Shown piece after piece: positions 44,909-57,700 of a stretch of 64,000 nucleotides of DNA. This stretch comes from Parus major. Its lineage: Eukaryota > Chordata > Aves > Passeriformes > Paridae. The notes below the pieces were generated by a model. That model searched no databases and had not been told where the DNA came from. It saw only the letters and a list, made by a program, of their open reading frames with translations. How positions within the stretch are numbered: the stretch's first letter is position 1; each line of letters begins with the position of its first letter. The translations under genes were made by a program, and so were the position numbers. The stretch lies in assembly GCF_001522545.3 (NCBI RefSeq), contig NC_031770.1, forward strand, positions 12,038,620 to 12,102,619. Direction: 5' to 3'.

Positions 44909-44932
44909 GGTTAATCAGATTAGTAATTGTCA
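44909..44932. promoter_or_regulatory. Cluster of homeodomain-type TAAT motifs in CpG island
   Basis: GGTTAATCAGATTAGTAATTG contains TAATC, its inverted form GATTA, and TAATTG within about 20 bases of AT-rich sequence embedded in very GC-rich surroundings. Regulatory role is inference. Confidence 0.3.
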
Positions 44933-45369
44933 TCCGGCCGGCGCTGGGGCAGGACGGCGGCGCTGGGGGCCGGGGGCAGCGCGGGGCCCGGACCTCGCCC
45001 TGCCCGCACACGCCGCCATTCCGCGCTCAGGGCCATTCATCCGCCCGGCCCCCGCCGCACGGAGCCGACCCCGGGCCGGCACCGCCGCCGCTGCCCGCGG
45101 GGCTCGGCTCCGCGCCCGGCGCTCCCAGCCCGCTCCCGGAGAGCCGAGAGCCGGGGGCAGCGCCGGTCGGGACGCGCCGCTCGCAGCGCGGGGGGATCGC
45201 GGAAGAGCTGCCCGGGGAAGGGGCCGGGGGAAGGAAGGAAGGAAGGGCCGCCGCCGCCCCTACCCACCCGTGCCGGGTCGCGGTCCCTCCTCGCCGCCGC
45301 GGCCGTGTGGAGTCGTGGCACTTTCCGCCGCTGTCTCGCCGGGCTCGGCCGCCGCGTCCCGCCCCGCCC

Positions 45370-45539
45370 NNNNNNNNNNNNNNNNNNNNNNNNNNNNNNN
45401 NNNNNNNNNNNNNNNNNNNNNNNNNNNNNNNNNNNNNNNNNNNNNNNNNNNNNNNNNNNNNNNNNNNNNNNNNNNNNNNNNNNNNNNNNNNNNNNNNNNN
45501 NNNNNNNNNNNNNNNNNNNNNNNNNNNNNNNNNNNNNNN
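45370..45539. other. Assembly gap (170 N)
   Basis: Bases are unknown. The flanks are extremely GC-rich, the usual cause of such gaps in bird assemblies. It may hide the RRBP1 transcription start or first exon. Confidence 0.99.
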
Positions 45540-45720
45540 CCCCGCTGTCCCCCCGAGTGCCGCCGCAGCGCCCGGGGCAGCCCCGAGGAGCTCTGCCCCC
45601 GGGCCGAGCTGCCGGGGATCGCTGTGTGCCGGCCGTGGCTGCCCGCCGGCCTCACCCGGGGTGTCAGCGTCAGAGAGGGTGGGTGAGGGGTCCCTCCATG
45701 CTGGGGACTCTCCTCAAGGG

Positions 45721-48700
45721 CTGGGTGTGAACACCAGGGAGCAGATCCGACCCGAAAGATGCCGAGCCCCTGCGGGAGCCTTTTCTTGCAAACGTTGCGT
45801 GGTGGAACAGCGCTGGACTGGTCCATCACCCAGCAGCTTGCGGGTCCCGGGACAGGGAGAAACCCGTGGCCACGATGGCCAGTGCCACGCAGGACGGTGG
45901 CTATCCTCTTGGCACACACCTAATGTGTGTCTTCTGCTGGTTGTGACCTCCCATGGCAAGATCTATCAATCGAGTGCCTGTTCACACCAGAGGGAGTTTT
46001 CTATCTGGAAGTGGGTCAGAAGTGACTACCTTCATGTCAGAGCCACCCGCTAGGCTGAACCATTGGACAAGAGCCAGAGCATCTTCAGGAGGTGCTGCAC
46101 CTTGCCAGCCTGTAACAAAAACATGAGAACCACCTCAGCCCCATCTCCCCAGGAACATGTGTCCAAAACCAACCAACACCCGGGCACCCAACCAGGCAGG
46201 AGCGTGAGGGCTGGCAAAAAGGGCTGGTCTGACAGCAGAGGTTTGCTGCCTACTCTGTAACACACAGGTGGCATTGGCTGCACTTTTTATCCCAAAACAG
46301 ACAAAATGTCTGGTCTTGTGTGGGCATATGTCTCCCATGCCTCCACACCTTCAGCCAAGCTCAGAGTCATCTCTTTCCCTACCCTGCATTCTCCTCAGCC
46401 ACACTGTGGTGCACAACCAAGCTCCTGCCTGGCTGTGGAGTAAGAAAGGCGTCTATTAAAAAGTGTCTGTGAGGGAGTGAAAATTCACCATCGCAACACA
46501 GGCTGCTGGCACCTTCCAGCCTCCTGGCTTGGCACATCAACTTTGTTGTATTTCAGTGGCCAGATCTTCTCAGGGGGTGCCCATTGGGGTTGGTCTCAGT
46601 GGTGTTCCTGGGATTTACATCAGCTGCCACTGGATTGTCACCCCCTGCACGGAGAACAAGCCGTGCTATTGAGGCCAGGCTGGGGAGGGCAGCAGGTCCT
46701 GCCCGCAGCCTGGTACATCTCGACACAAGAGCAAGGGGAGAATGAGTGGCTGTTTCATGAGGGCTGATGTGGTGGGAGAAGAGGAAAAATATGATAATGG
46801 GGAAACATTTCAGCTAATTATGATAACACAGCTTCTGCAAGGGAACCTGAAATGGGCACAAGCACTTCTCGGCACTCATGAGGACTTGGAGGCTCTTTTG
46901 GGTTTTCTTTTGGGGCAGGGCAGGGCTCCACACTTTGAGCAGGACCTGGGATGGGAAAATCCATGATGGCCATGACACCTCCGGGCAAAGGGATAAAGGT
47001 TTGGGATCCATTCCTGCCTCAGTCCACCTGGGATCATCAGCCCATTAGACTCCCCAAGGACCTTCTCCAAACCAAAGGATTTGGATGCAGGAATGCAGAG
47101 GCTGAACAGCACCGATGTCCTGAGCCCTGTGGGTCCCCATTTCCCTGGCTACATCTGTGGTGGAGCATGCAGCCAGGCACCCCTTCCAGCCCCCTGCCAT
47201 GCCAGGAGCATCCTGGGACACCATGGGTGCTCTCTCATGCCTGCTGGGTGTGAGAGACCCGAGGCTGGGCTCTCTTAAGCTCTCTGAGCAAGGCACTGAG
47301 TACTTCACTGGGGCAGGGACTGGCATGCACAGCTCCAGCCAAGCACCCTGGCCATGGCGAGCTGGGCTGACTCTCACCACCTCCAGCCAAGGGAGCAATT
47401 GAGTGTCTGCTTCAGCATGGAACAAGAATGAGGGCAGAGCAATGGGGAAATGCACGGTGTGGGGTGAAACCCCAGGCAGACAGAGCTGAGATGTGAGCCT
47501 GGGTGTCCTCTGCCATCATGGCACAGATGTGCTCAGAGGACTGCTCCCTCTGCTCCTTCCCCAGCTGTGTTTGGGGTTTGTTGACAGATGTCTGAAGCCC
47601 TTGCTCACCCTCTCTTCCCCAACCCAAGCTGGAAGCTGTCTCATTCCACAGCGTTCTTCCCAGCACTCACAGTCACTGCTGGTCTATTCTTGGGTCTTCC
47701 CCCTCACTTTATAAGACACCAAGTGGGTACCTCCCATCACAGTGTTTCCCTCTGCACGTATGCTGTTCATCCACACCACTGGGATAACATATTATCAGTG
47801 TAATTTGATTTCACCTTCATAATGAAGGCATTCTCCTTAAATACTAAATTCTCCTTAAATTCTCCCAACTCAGAATCCAGCCTAAATCCAGAGGTCTGTG
47901 TACCCTGTTGTTAAAACAACCAAAGTGCTGACAATTTTCCGCACTCCTCTTCACTACTAGAAAGTTTTTTTTTGGGTTCAGTTTGAAAATCGCTTGCTCC
48001 AGTTCAAATTTTTCAGTTTCTAGTTATTTTTGCATCCACAAGTCTTTGGCTGTTGGTGAAGAAGCTGTTGTTTAGCCCTGGAACATCTCCAAATCTTTCC
48101 ACTGGGTGTATTAGTTATCCTGAACTCCTAACCATAGCTGAGGTATTTTTAGCTCTGTACAGCAGTCATCAAACAAATGCTGCCACAAGGTCTGCAGGAC
48201 TCCCTGAGGTCCCCCACAGCCCAGCTCCTTTTGAAGCTCCAGGCTCAGTTGTGCAGAGATGACCATGAAATCCCAGCTGGGAAGCCACCCAGGACTGTGA
48301 CCAAGTGCTTTGTGCCATCCCCATGAGATCCACATCCAGGCTGTGGCCGAGCACAGGGACAGGCACAGCTCGTGCTTTCCTGCAGGACAGCAGGGAGCTC
48401 TGCCTGGCCTTGGTGGTGTCTTTGTGGAGGAGTAGAGGTGCTTGCCACCCACCACTCCTACCATGGAATATTTCCTGCTGCAGAAATACACCAAAAAGCT
48501 GAGAGGAACGAGAGCAGAGCAGCCCCTCACTCCAGACTCGGCTGCTGCCTGCTCCATGGACGTGATGCTGCGTTGTCTCCTGGTCAGGCTGATCCTCCAA
48601 GCAGCACCACATCCACACTCGATCCTTTTGAGGACTCTGGAAGCAGCCTCCCCTTTTCCATAAAAGAAGGAATCAGTCTGTCTGGCCTCCCCTTGGCTCC

Positions 48701-51700
48701 CTGATGGTTCCTCCCAGCCTGCGTGCCTTGCCAAGCCCTTGCTGGTCTGGGTTTAATAAGCAGCGGCTCTGCTCCAGGGATGGAAATTAGAGGTGGATGC
48801 TGCAGCAGAGCAAAGTGCAGGGACACGGTGGCAAGAGCTTCTGGATGCCTCCTCACCCATGTTTTTGCAATGGCACAGCTGAGGCCTGGCTTAAAAAATG
48901 CACCGTGCCACAGCTGGATTTGCTTCTGGAGCAGGGTGTACCTCCTGCATGGCCTCCTTGTTTTTCCACCTAACTCCACATGGGATTGGAAAATACCACT
49001 GGAATATGAAATATGAACCAGGACCTGCAGGATGACCCCACATCAGTGGGCTAGCAGCCAGAGCCCAGTGGGACAGCCCGGCTCCCAGCAGACACTAAAT
49101 CCCTGTGTCTCAGCAGCTGGGTGTTTGTAAAATAACACTTTTCCAGGAGCATTCCTGGTGTTCACGCCTTAGATCTCTGTTCTGCTGTTCCCCTGTCCCG
49201 ACAGCTCTGCTCTGTGAGGTGCCCCAAATGCTGGCAGGAGCAGTGCAAGTCAGGCAGTCACCAGGAGCCAGAAGTTCAATGAGTTCATCTTTGGGTCCAC
49301 CGACAGGCGAAACATTGTTAGAGAAGTAGATTGGTAAGGAGCTTGGAGTTAAATCAGCTGATGAAGGGTTTCAGAAGGGAACCTCTTTCTTTCCTCCCTA
49401 CCTACTTCCCATGTTGCCCTCTGGCCTCATCGTGGCCATTCTTCCTTCTGCCCTCATGGCCATAACTGAGCTCCCATTCAGGTGGAAGCCCATCTGAAAT
49501 TGGTGGAATATTGCTCTGGGCCATCTCAAGGCATGATGACAAATGTGGTTTGTAATGGGGCAAGGTCAAATATCCATGTGCTTCATCTGTTCCTTCATCC
49601 CTCACTGGAGATGTTTTAAGCAGAACTTAAACCTGTTCTCTGGAAGAATTTATTTAAACAGCTTCATCTCCAAAGAGGGAGGTTGTGAGCCACCCCCTGT
49701 GGCTCAGCCAGCAATGAAGGAGTGTTAAAACCATCTGATTTCAGACCCCCAGATGTATCTTCTGTGGATAAGGCTTGACACCAAAGAGATCTTCCAACCA
49801 ATAGCTTCATGCAAGCAGCTCCTGCTCTCTGTGGCACTCAAGAGCCAGTAAATCAGGGGGCCCTGATTATTTTCTCTGTGTGTGTCTTGTTGGCACTTGG
49901 CAAATATTTTGGATTCTCCTGTTAATTTTTTCCCAGAACTTTGCGTTGTTCCAGCTGAGAACAATTCCTGGCAGGAGGAAAGCAGGAACAGGTGAGTGAC
50001 TGGCAGAGGATGTGTTGGGCAGGCTCAGACCCCATTTAGGATGGCTTGAGGTACCAGGGATGTACACCTCAGCCTGTGCCAAAAGTTAACATTCCCTCTG
50101 CCACAACGACAGGGAGCAGGATGCACCCGTGTCCTGTCTGCTGCTGGTCTCCATCCAGCACATACACCGTCACCCCAAAGCTCACAAAAACATTTGGGGT
50201 TTTCCACGCACTGGTGACCTGCAGAGCTGTAGGACCAGCTGTCTGTAGCCTCAGCTTCAGCCTAAGGTTACTCAGAAAGGGCAGCTGATGGACTGAGTGT
50301 GGCTGGATCTGTTCAGATGTGAGCTGTGATGCTGCAGTGGAAACCATCCCTGTGCCAGGGCAGGCTTGTAACAGGAAAAGCCAGCCTGAGGGCAAAGCGG
50401 GAACCAAGCTAATTTGAGAACACAATGGTTATGCTAATCAAAACACCTTCCAGAGGAGAAGGGAAGGAAATTAGCTAATCCTTCACTGTGCAGCATGGTG
50501 TCCCTGTGCCCAGGCTGAAGGAGCTTGGCAGAAAGAGCATTTCCATCTGGGCAAGGAAAAAACTCCTGGGACCTCTTCCCTCCACACTGGATGGAGGACA
50601 GTCCTCTTCTTCCCATCCCCAAGCTGGTTTTAGGTCCAGAAAAATCCATGGTTCTCTTGAAAGTTTGGCTGGACACAAACTTACGTGACTCAGGAGCTTA
50701 GCAAGAAACTTCATCAGAATTTGGAAAATCAGCTGAGAAGGGTTGAAGCAGTTCAGGGACGTGCAGCCTGTCTTGCTGCACTGCCAGCAGACTGGGATGG
50801 GGCAATCACTGGCTCTGTCAAGGGAACTCTTCCCACATCCCATGGATGATCTTAGCAGGATTCATACTCATTGCCTGACTCAACATCTGGAAACTGTAAT
50901 CCAACTGAAAAGAGCCCAGGAAGGCTCTCCTAACAAGCCAGGAACAAGCGCAGCTCCCAGCTTTGAGAAATCCCAGGACATGGCCCCAGATAGAGAATTT
51001 GAGGTGTTTTGGGGATGCTAGTGCTGCAGAGCATGAGTAGAGGACAAAAGGGCACTTTGAGCATTCAGTAAAAAGCCTCAAAGTGCCTTAGAAGAAACAC
51101 ACCTCAGCTGAGGACAGGCTTCCCTGGCTGAGGCTCTCCCAGGGCTCCTCTGCCTACAGCCCCCACACCTCCAAGTGAAACCTGTGCAATGCCTTTTCTC
51201 CCCTGGCTGAAGCCAGGAGCCAACTGAGGGAAAATGTGAGCCACATCCAGAGTCTGAGATGCACTTGGAGGGACTGCAAAATACAGGCATAAAAGCCATG
51301 AAGGGAAAGCCAAGAGCTGAAGGGGTTTTTCTCCAGTTCCATGAAAAAGTACACTCTATAAATGGCATATTTTTGGGGAGGAGAAGAGCCCCTTCAGAGA
51401 ATATAGAATTTTCTTCTCCCTTCATCACTCCAAATTTTATGTGGGGAAAAAAAGAATTAACTTGAAAATTTTTCCCTTTGTCTTTTGTTTAAATGTTTTT
51501 CAGTGGCACCGATCTGTAAGACAGCAGTGGAGGGGAGATGGGAAGCCATCCCTCAGGTCTGATGGGGAGAACAGAAACCTTCACTCTCTGAGCTTAGCAT
51601 AGCTCCCACCCCACTGCTCATTCCTCTGCTCCTCTGCACCAGAAAAAGCAGCCAATTTTGTTAAACCTCTTTATTTCCATGTCACTTCAAGCCCCCTCTG

Positions 51701-54700
51701 CTCCACATGAATCTTAGAGTGAATTTCCCTTGCTGGGTATAGGCATCCAACACACACCCACTGTTGCAAAGAGGACTTTGCAAAGGGCCAACAGCCCCTC
51801 TCTGTCTCTGCAGAAAAAAACCTTACTTTAAATGTCCTGGGATCTGCCACATCAGCATTGAAATGTATCAGAAGGTCTCTAAAACAAACATACCTAGAGA
51901 TGGTTATTTATCCAGAGAAGCAGGAGAAAAAGAAGAAAAAAGAAGAAAAGAAACAAAAGGAGAAAATTTTTTTACACTGTAATTTTTTTAGCAGTTTCTT
52001 TTCCCAAAAATGTAGCTGGAAGCCTCAGGCTTGGGGTTAAATCTGTGTGTGAGGTGGCACTGAATAATGCCAAGGTAAATCCTAGCTCTGAATTAGTCTC
52101 CTTAGAGCAGAGTCGTGTACCTGGACAGTGCTGTCCAAGAACATGCTGTGCTCTCTGGCTGCACACAACACTTTGTACTCAGAATCCTGTCTCTGAGCAG
52201 AAAATGGATTTTTGTATTAGTAAATTAAAAAAAAAATAAACAAAAACCCTATAAAAAAACCAAACTCCTCTCCATGTACATATACAATTACACCCAGGTG
52301 CCAGGCTGACATTTTGGCCAGGTGAGGGGCTTGAACCTGTTGCTGAACATGGGTCAAAGCAAGCCTGAAATCTTGCTGCAGCAGCACAATGTGCAGGCTC
52401 ACGTTGGAGTGTCAAAATATGGTGTTTGGAACTTGGGGAAGGTCTCTGGGTGTGCAGGGGAGAGCTGGAAGTTGTAGGAGGAATTCAAAGTCCAGTTTCA
52501 GGCTTGGCAGAGATGCCTCTGTTGTCCCCCCACCATGGCACAAGAGTGGCATTGATGCTCCAGGGTGGTTGCTTGTGCCATCCCTGTGCTTGGCTCGTTT
52601 GCTCCTCACGTTTTAAGTTCCCTGGATAGTCCTGCACCACCTCACACACCAGTGGCTCCAGCCTGGCCTGACACCTCGCTGCTATCTCCTTGTTTTTCAG
52701 GTGTGCTGAAAAAAACCCTGCCCTGGAGGGGAAGGCACATCCCCAGTCACTCACACTTGGGCTCTGCTCTCCCAGCACGGCCCTGAGCACTGGAAAACCT
52801 TCAGCTCACATTAAAAGAGGACTTTTGGCCAGCAGTTGCCTTGGCAAGGGGCAGTGTTATTTGGTATTTGACAAGGGCCTTAAAAGTAAAACTGGAGCAC
52901 AGGAGGCTGAATGGGAAAGCTGGGAATCAGGTCACCATGACTCTGGTCAGCCTGAAGTGCTCTGACACAGCAGAGCTGTCCTGTGGACAATGGCCTTTGG
53001 CGTGCTCATTCCTCCTGGGAGCTGAGCATGGATCCCTCCCAGCCAGCAGAAGTGCTTCCCATTTCCACTGCCAGGGGCAGAGGCTCTTGGAAATCTCTTC
53101 ATACAGCCTAATTAACCTCTGGGAATGGCTTATAAAGAACATGGTGTAAAATGCAAACATTTAGACATTCTGTAAGTGCCAAGATTATCTTTTAAAGCCC
53201 CTGCAGTGAATCCTTTCAAATAACACATTTTGGGGTCTCTCTGACATAGCAGCACATGCTTCAGACTTAACAAAGGGCAAAGAGTTACACTTCTCAGACT
53301 TTTTCTCAGCTGTTCTGGTTAGATACACACAATTATATTTATACTGCAAGCTGTACTTTGACTCTGTGTACTGGAGAGAAATACAATGTAAAGCTTGTCT
53401 GCATTGCTGCCTCCACTCCTATTTGTATATTAAAGACCTGTCTAGACTCCTGGATGAGATGCATTCTCCTAAAAGTGTTATTTTTCTGTCAATACCTAAA
53501 AAAGCAAGAACAGGTACTTGTCAACCTGCCCTAGTGCAAGTGGAGAAGCAAGTCACAGACTGTTTTCCAGTACCTAAGTCTGCAGGTATTGCTGAGGGAG
53601 CTCTTGTGATCGTCAGAGCCTTGCTCAACCATCGGCCCCTGTGCTGCTGGGTGGAAGGCTGCTATTTCCAGTGATGGCCTTCCATCATCTGATGGAGATC
53701 CAATGAGGGAGATCCACAGGCTCCACAGTGGCTCAGACCCGGCCCTGCACCACCCTCTGTTCTCCAAACCAAACCCTCACTTTGGGTTCCTCTATTTTTA
53801 AAAGTCAGGCCCCGTTCTTCTGTTCTTCAGAAGGTGCTGAACACCTACAGCCAGGGCTTTCACTAGAAAATGTTCCTCATTTAATAATAGCCAAAACAGA
53901 ATATTTGATTTACCCATGCTTATTTATTCATTGAGTGGATTGATGAGGCTACATTTGTTAATTAAGCCTGTTGAATGTTCTGCCTTCCTCATGTGACCAA
54001 ACAAATAAACAGGGAATAAACTCAGAGCAAACATCTATTCCAGGGAGCCCCTGTCTTTGTGAAAGGCTGAGGGTCAAAAAGAAAGGAAAAATATTAATAA
54101 TGCTGCCTGATGCAGGCAGCCTTCTTTAGCTGCACCAAATAATTTGCAAGGGTCAAATGCATAGTGGATCTTGTTTTAAGATTTATGTGGGGCCAGCTGG
54201 AGAAGGGGACACACAGGGATGTGCAGAGCCAATTTTGAGAGAGCTCCTGTACCAGCAGCTGCCAGGAACAAAAAGTTTTTGCAATAAGCCAGCGGGAGTT
54301 AAAAAAGAAAGCAGCCTGGCAGTAAATATACTTAGCAAATTCAAACAGTGAAAGAGTTCCAGGAAACTGAGATAACCCTGCAGGCACAAAGATCCTGATC
54401 CAAAGCCCACGGAAGTTGGTGGAAAAGAAAATCCTGTTAGCTTTTAGATGAAGCCCAAGGAAAGTCAAACAAGAGGTCTGGTTGCAATGAGTCTGTAATT
54501 CTTCCCAATGAAACAGCCACCCAAATTTCACATACATTCCCTGGCAGCTCCTCCTGTGCAGCTTGGCCCCCACAGTGGGAATTTGTACTCATGTGTGTAC
54601 CTATACATGCATTTTTTACTCACAAACTGCTCCTGGGTCCTGCTCCCCTGGCAGCTCTCTGATGTCTGTGACTTTGTCACAGGACTGAGCATTTAGTGTT

Positions 54701-57700
54701 TCTCCTTGAGCTTCCTGTAGTTACAAGGGTATTTAAAGATTTCCAAAGGCAGGAAAAAAGCCCCTGAGCAGGCCCAAAAGCAGCACAATTCCATGTTACC
54801 CCAGTGCTCAAAACCAGGGTGTGAGATCCATGGGTCCCGCAGTGGGGACCAGCATCCCACAGCTCAGAGAGGACACAGGAGCAGCCAGAGCTGCCAGGTT
54901 GAAGGACTGCACACTTTGCAGCAGGGTGCAAAACCCCGGCTTAAGCAGGATCCTTGTTTTGGCTGCTCAGCAGAGCAGCCAGTGGACCTGGCCAGGCACT
55001 TTCTTTTTAAAATAAAATGTGGAGGTTTTACTTCACTCCTTTTAACTGCAATTGTGTGGAATAAAAATTAGCAGTTACACAGTGCCTGCTCCAGAGGCCA
55101 CTGACATCAACAGCAAATTGTTCCTGCCTTCAGTGGGCTTTGAATCAGATCCTAAAAATGCAGCCCAGCCCATCCACATCTGCAATACTACAGTCAGAAA
55201 TGAGTTCAAGCATCCTAGTCATCCAGGGAGGCAGGAGGAAAAAAACCCCAAGGTGACATCTAGGAAAAGAAATGTGCCAAAAGCCAGCAGCTGCCTCAGA
55301 GCTCTGAAGGGGGATCAGGAGATGGGAGGTGATTTCTAGGCATAGCCAAATTAGAAAGACAATTGCCCTCTCAATACCAACATTATCCAGCTCCAGCCTG
55401 GCCACTCAGTTTCTCCATGCTGACAAGTTTTACTGTTAGGACAAAGCTAAGCAAGGGTTTTCCAACAGAAAGACCCTTGTCAAAGAAGAGAGTGTCTTCC
55501 TGAGAATGATACATTTATATGAGAAAAAACAGACATTTGCTTTTTAAGCATCCCCTTTCTCTTCTGGATTTATAGCATTAAAATTAATCAGAGAAAAAAT
55601 AAGACTTCTGTGTTTTTTAATTACAATCTTTATCAAAAAACAGCTTTCATGACACTGGAAAGGAAATCAAGTTGAGACTTTGGAAAACATTTTCTGGAAA
55701 CAACTTTGTTTTTTTTTGTATGGTTTTCTTAAAGCCATTAAAACCAAAGCAGGAGCTGCATCTTCTCAGCATTCCCCCTCTTTTAACATTTTATCCCACT
55801 GAGCCCTTTCAAACAGATTTTTTGAAGAGTGATAGAGTTTTCTGAGGAAAGGGCTCTGAAGGAGAGCTCCTACAAAGCCTTCCCTTCCAACCAGAGAGAC
55901 AGCTGGGTTGCAAGGGCATCCAGCATGGCACAGCCTATCACAAGACCCAGTGGAAGGCCAGTGTGTGATCAAGGGAAAAAGTTAAGCCTGCTTCAAGGCA
56001 GAGGTGCCTCAGGTTTTCCATGACTACCACAGACTCTCTGGAGGTCAGATCTCCAGAGATTGAGGCAGGCAGTGGTTTGCAACCCACGTGCTTCCCACCC
56101 ATCATGCTGTCAGCTCATAGCAGAGCCAGTCTCACCCTGCTTGCTCATATTTTCATGGAAAGCATCCCTTGGCTGGCAGCAGGGAAAGCCCCAGCAGACA
56201 CTCTGTCCTGTCTGGGGGCAGCCACTCCTGGCTGAGTGAAGAGGATGTGAGCTACAGCTCTTCTGAGGGGACAAGCCCTGCTGTAAGCTCGCCAGCCTCC
56301 TTCCTAAAGCTTTTCCCCCAGCACAGTTTGCCCCTCAGCAAATCAGAGGCAGCAGCTCAGATCTTACTTGCTCTGTTTCAGCATTCCCTGGTCAAAGACA
56401 GCTCTCCATCCACACACATGGACATCATGGCTGTTTGTCTCAGCAGAGGCTCAGACCATGTATGTGCCTGCCAGAACTCCTCTGAAGGGCAAGACCAAAG
56501 GGCCTAATCCCTGAAGGAGATTACTACAGCTCCTTACCAGAAGATCTGAGCATGGAATCTCCTCCAGCTTTCCAGGCTCACATTTTCTATTGTAAGCACC
56601 CACAGAGGCAGCTCACATTTACAGATGTTCAGCTTCGATGCTGTCTTGGTGGAGTCCCAGGCTCACTACTCTGGCTTTTTGAGCATGTTCCTGCCTGAGC
56701 ACAAAGGTTCCCAACTCCTTCCAGCATCTCAGGGAGCCACACCAGTAGGTGCTAAAAATCCTTGGGCCAGACCACCTGCAGCTACAGCTCTGCCTCTGTA
56801 TTGTGATATCTGATGTGCTTCTGCTCATCCACCAGATCACCGATGAAGGCCTGGGCTGCTCTCTTTTCTTACAGTTATTTTCTCTTTCCTATAGGATTCT
56901 GAAGCATCAGGAGTTTTTTTCTACACAAAATAATGCTTTTTCCCCATCCTTGGGCAGCTCAACACTTAATTCTTTTACAGGAGTCTTGTGGGTTACATTA
57001 TGTGGTATCTGTTCTGATTGTCGTTATTGTCCTTAATATGTCCCTATGGAGATTCCCATTCCCTGGGGCTCTGCTGAACTCATGTGCTCACAATTTCCTG
57101 CTGGAAAAATCAGGGATGTAAAAAAGGTCTGAGAGAAACATCCTTTCCTCCTCACCAACTAGCCCAGAGGAGTTGGCAGTAAAGATCAGTTATGGCTGCT
57201 CTCTGGTGCTCCGTGGGTACAGATGTATTTTGAAAGGCTGAGCTTACAGTCCATCAAGCAGGCACTGTTCAGAGTTTAAATAAAAATGTGGCCACCCAAA
57301 TTATACAAAAGGAAGGGACTGACTGAGGTCAAGCTGCAGCACAGAGCTTAAGATGGGGAATAGGAGAAAAAGATCTGTATTTTTAAATACAGAGACTTAG
57401 TTGTCTGTGGAATTCACGTTGCTGTGTTAAATTATGTTATTTAGGCCATTGTCTGAAAGCAATCACATCCAAAGGTCTTGTGGCAGATTCTCCTCATCCA
57501 TGTCCAGCCTGAGCCCAGCTGTTCATGCAGATACTGTTCATCCAGAAAACACTGCAGAGCGTTGCTGCCCCTTTCTCCAACAAGTTCCTACATTAAAAAT
57601 AAATCCTGGGGAAAAGATGCACCCTCTGGGGTTGGGAAGGGTGTTTGTATGAACACAGCACCTCTACAGCAGAGCATAGCAGCTGAATTCTTGTCAGCAC

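Larger units (their letters stand above)
44550..45720 (-). promoter_or_regulatory. RRBP1: CpG island, likely RRBP1 promoter and first exon
   Basis: CpG-dense sequence interrupted by an assembly gap. It is the first CpG island upstream of the RRBP1 ATG exon on the minus strand, so it most likely holds the promoter and non-coding exon 1. Several GT donors are possible (for example near 45250-45260 and 45651), and I cannot choose between them. Open frames here are GC-driven. Confidence 0.65.

Noticed and set aside
44614..45919. Open frames of up to 267 codons across the second CpG island
   Set aside because: They run through the assembly gap, are low-complexity Arg/Pro/Gly, and occur in several frames at once.
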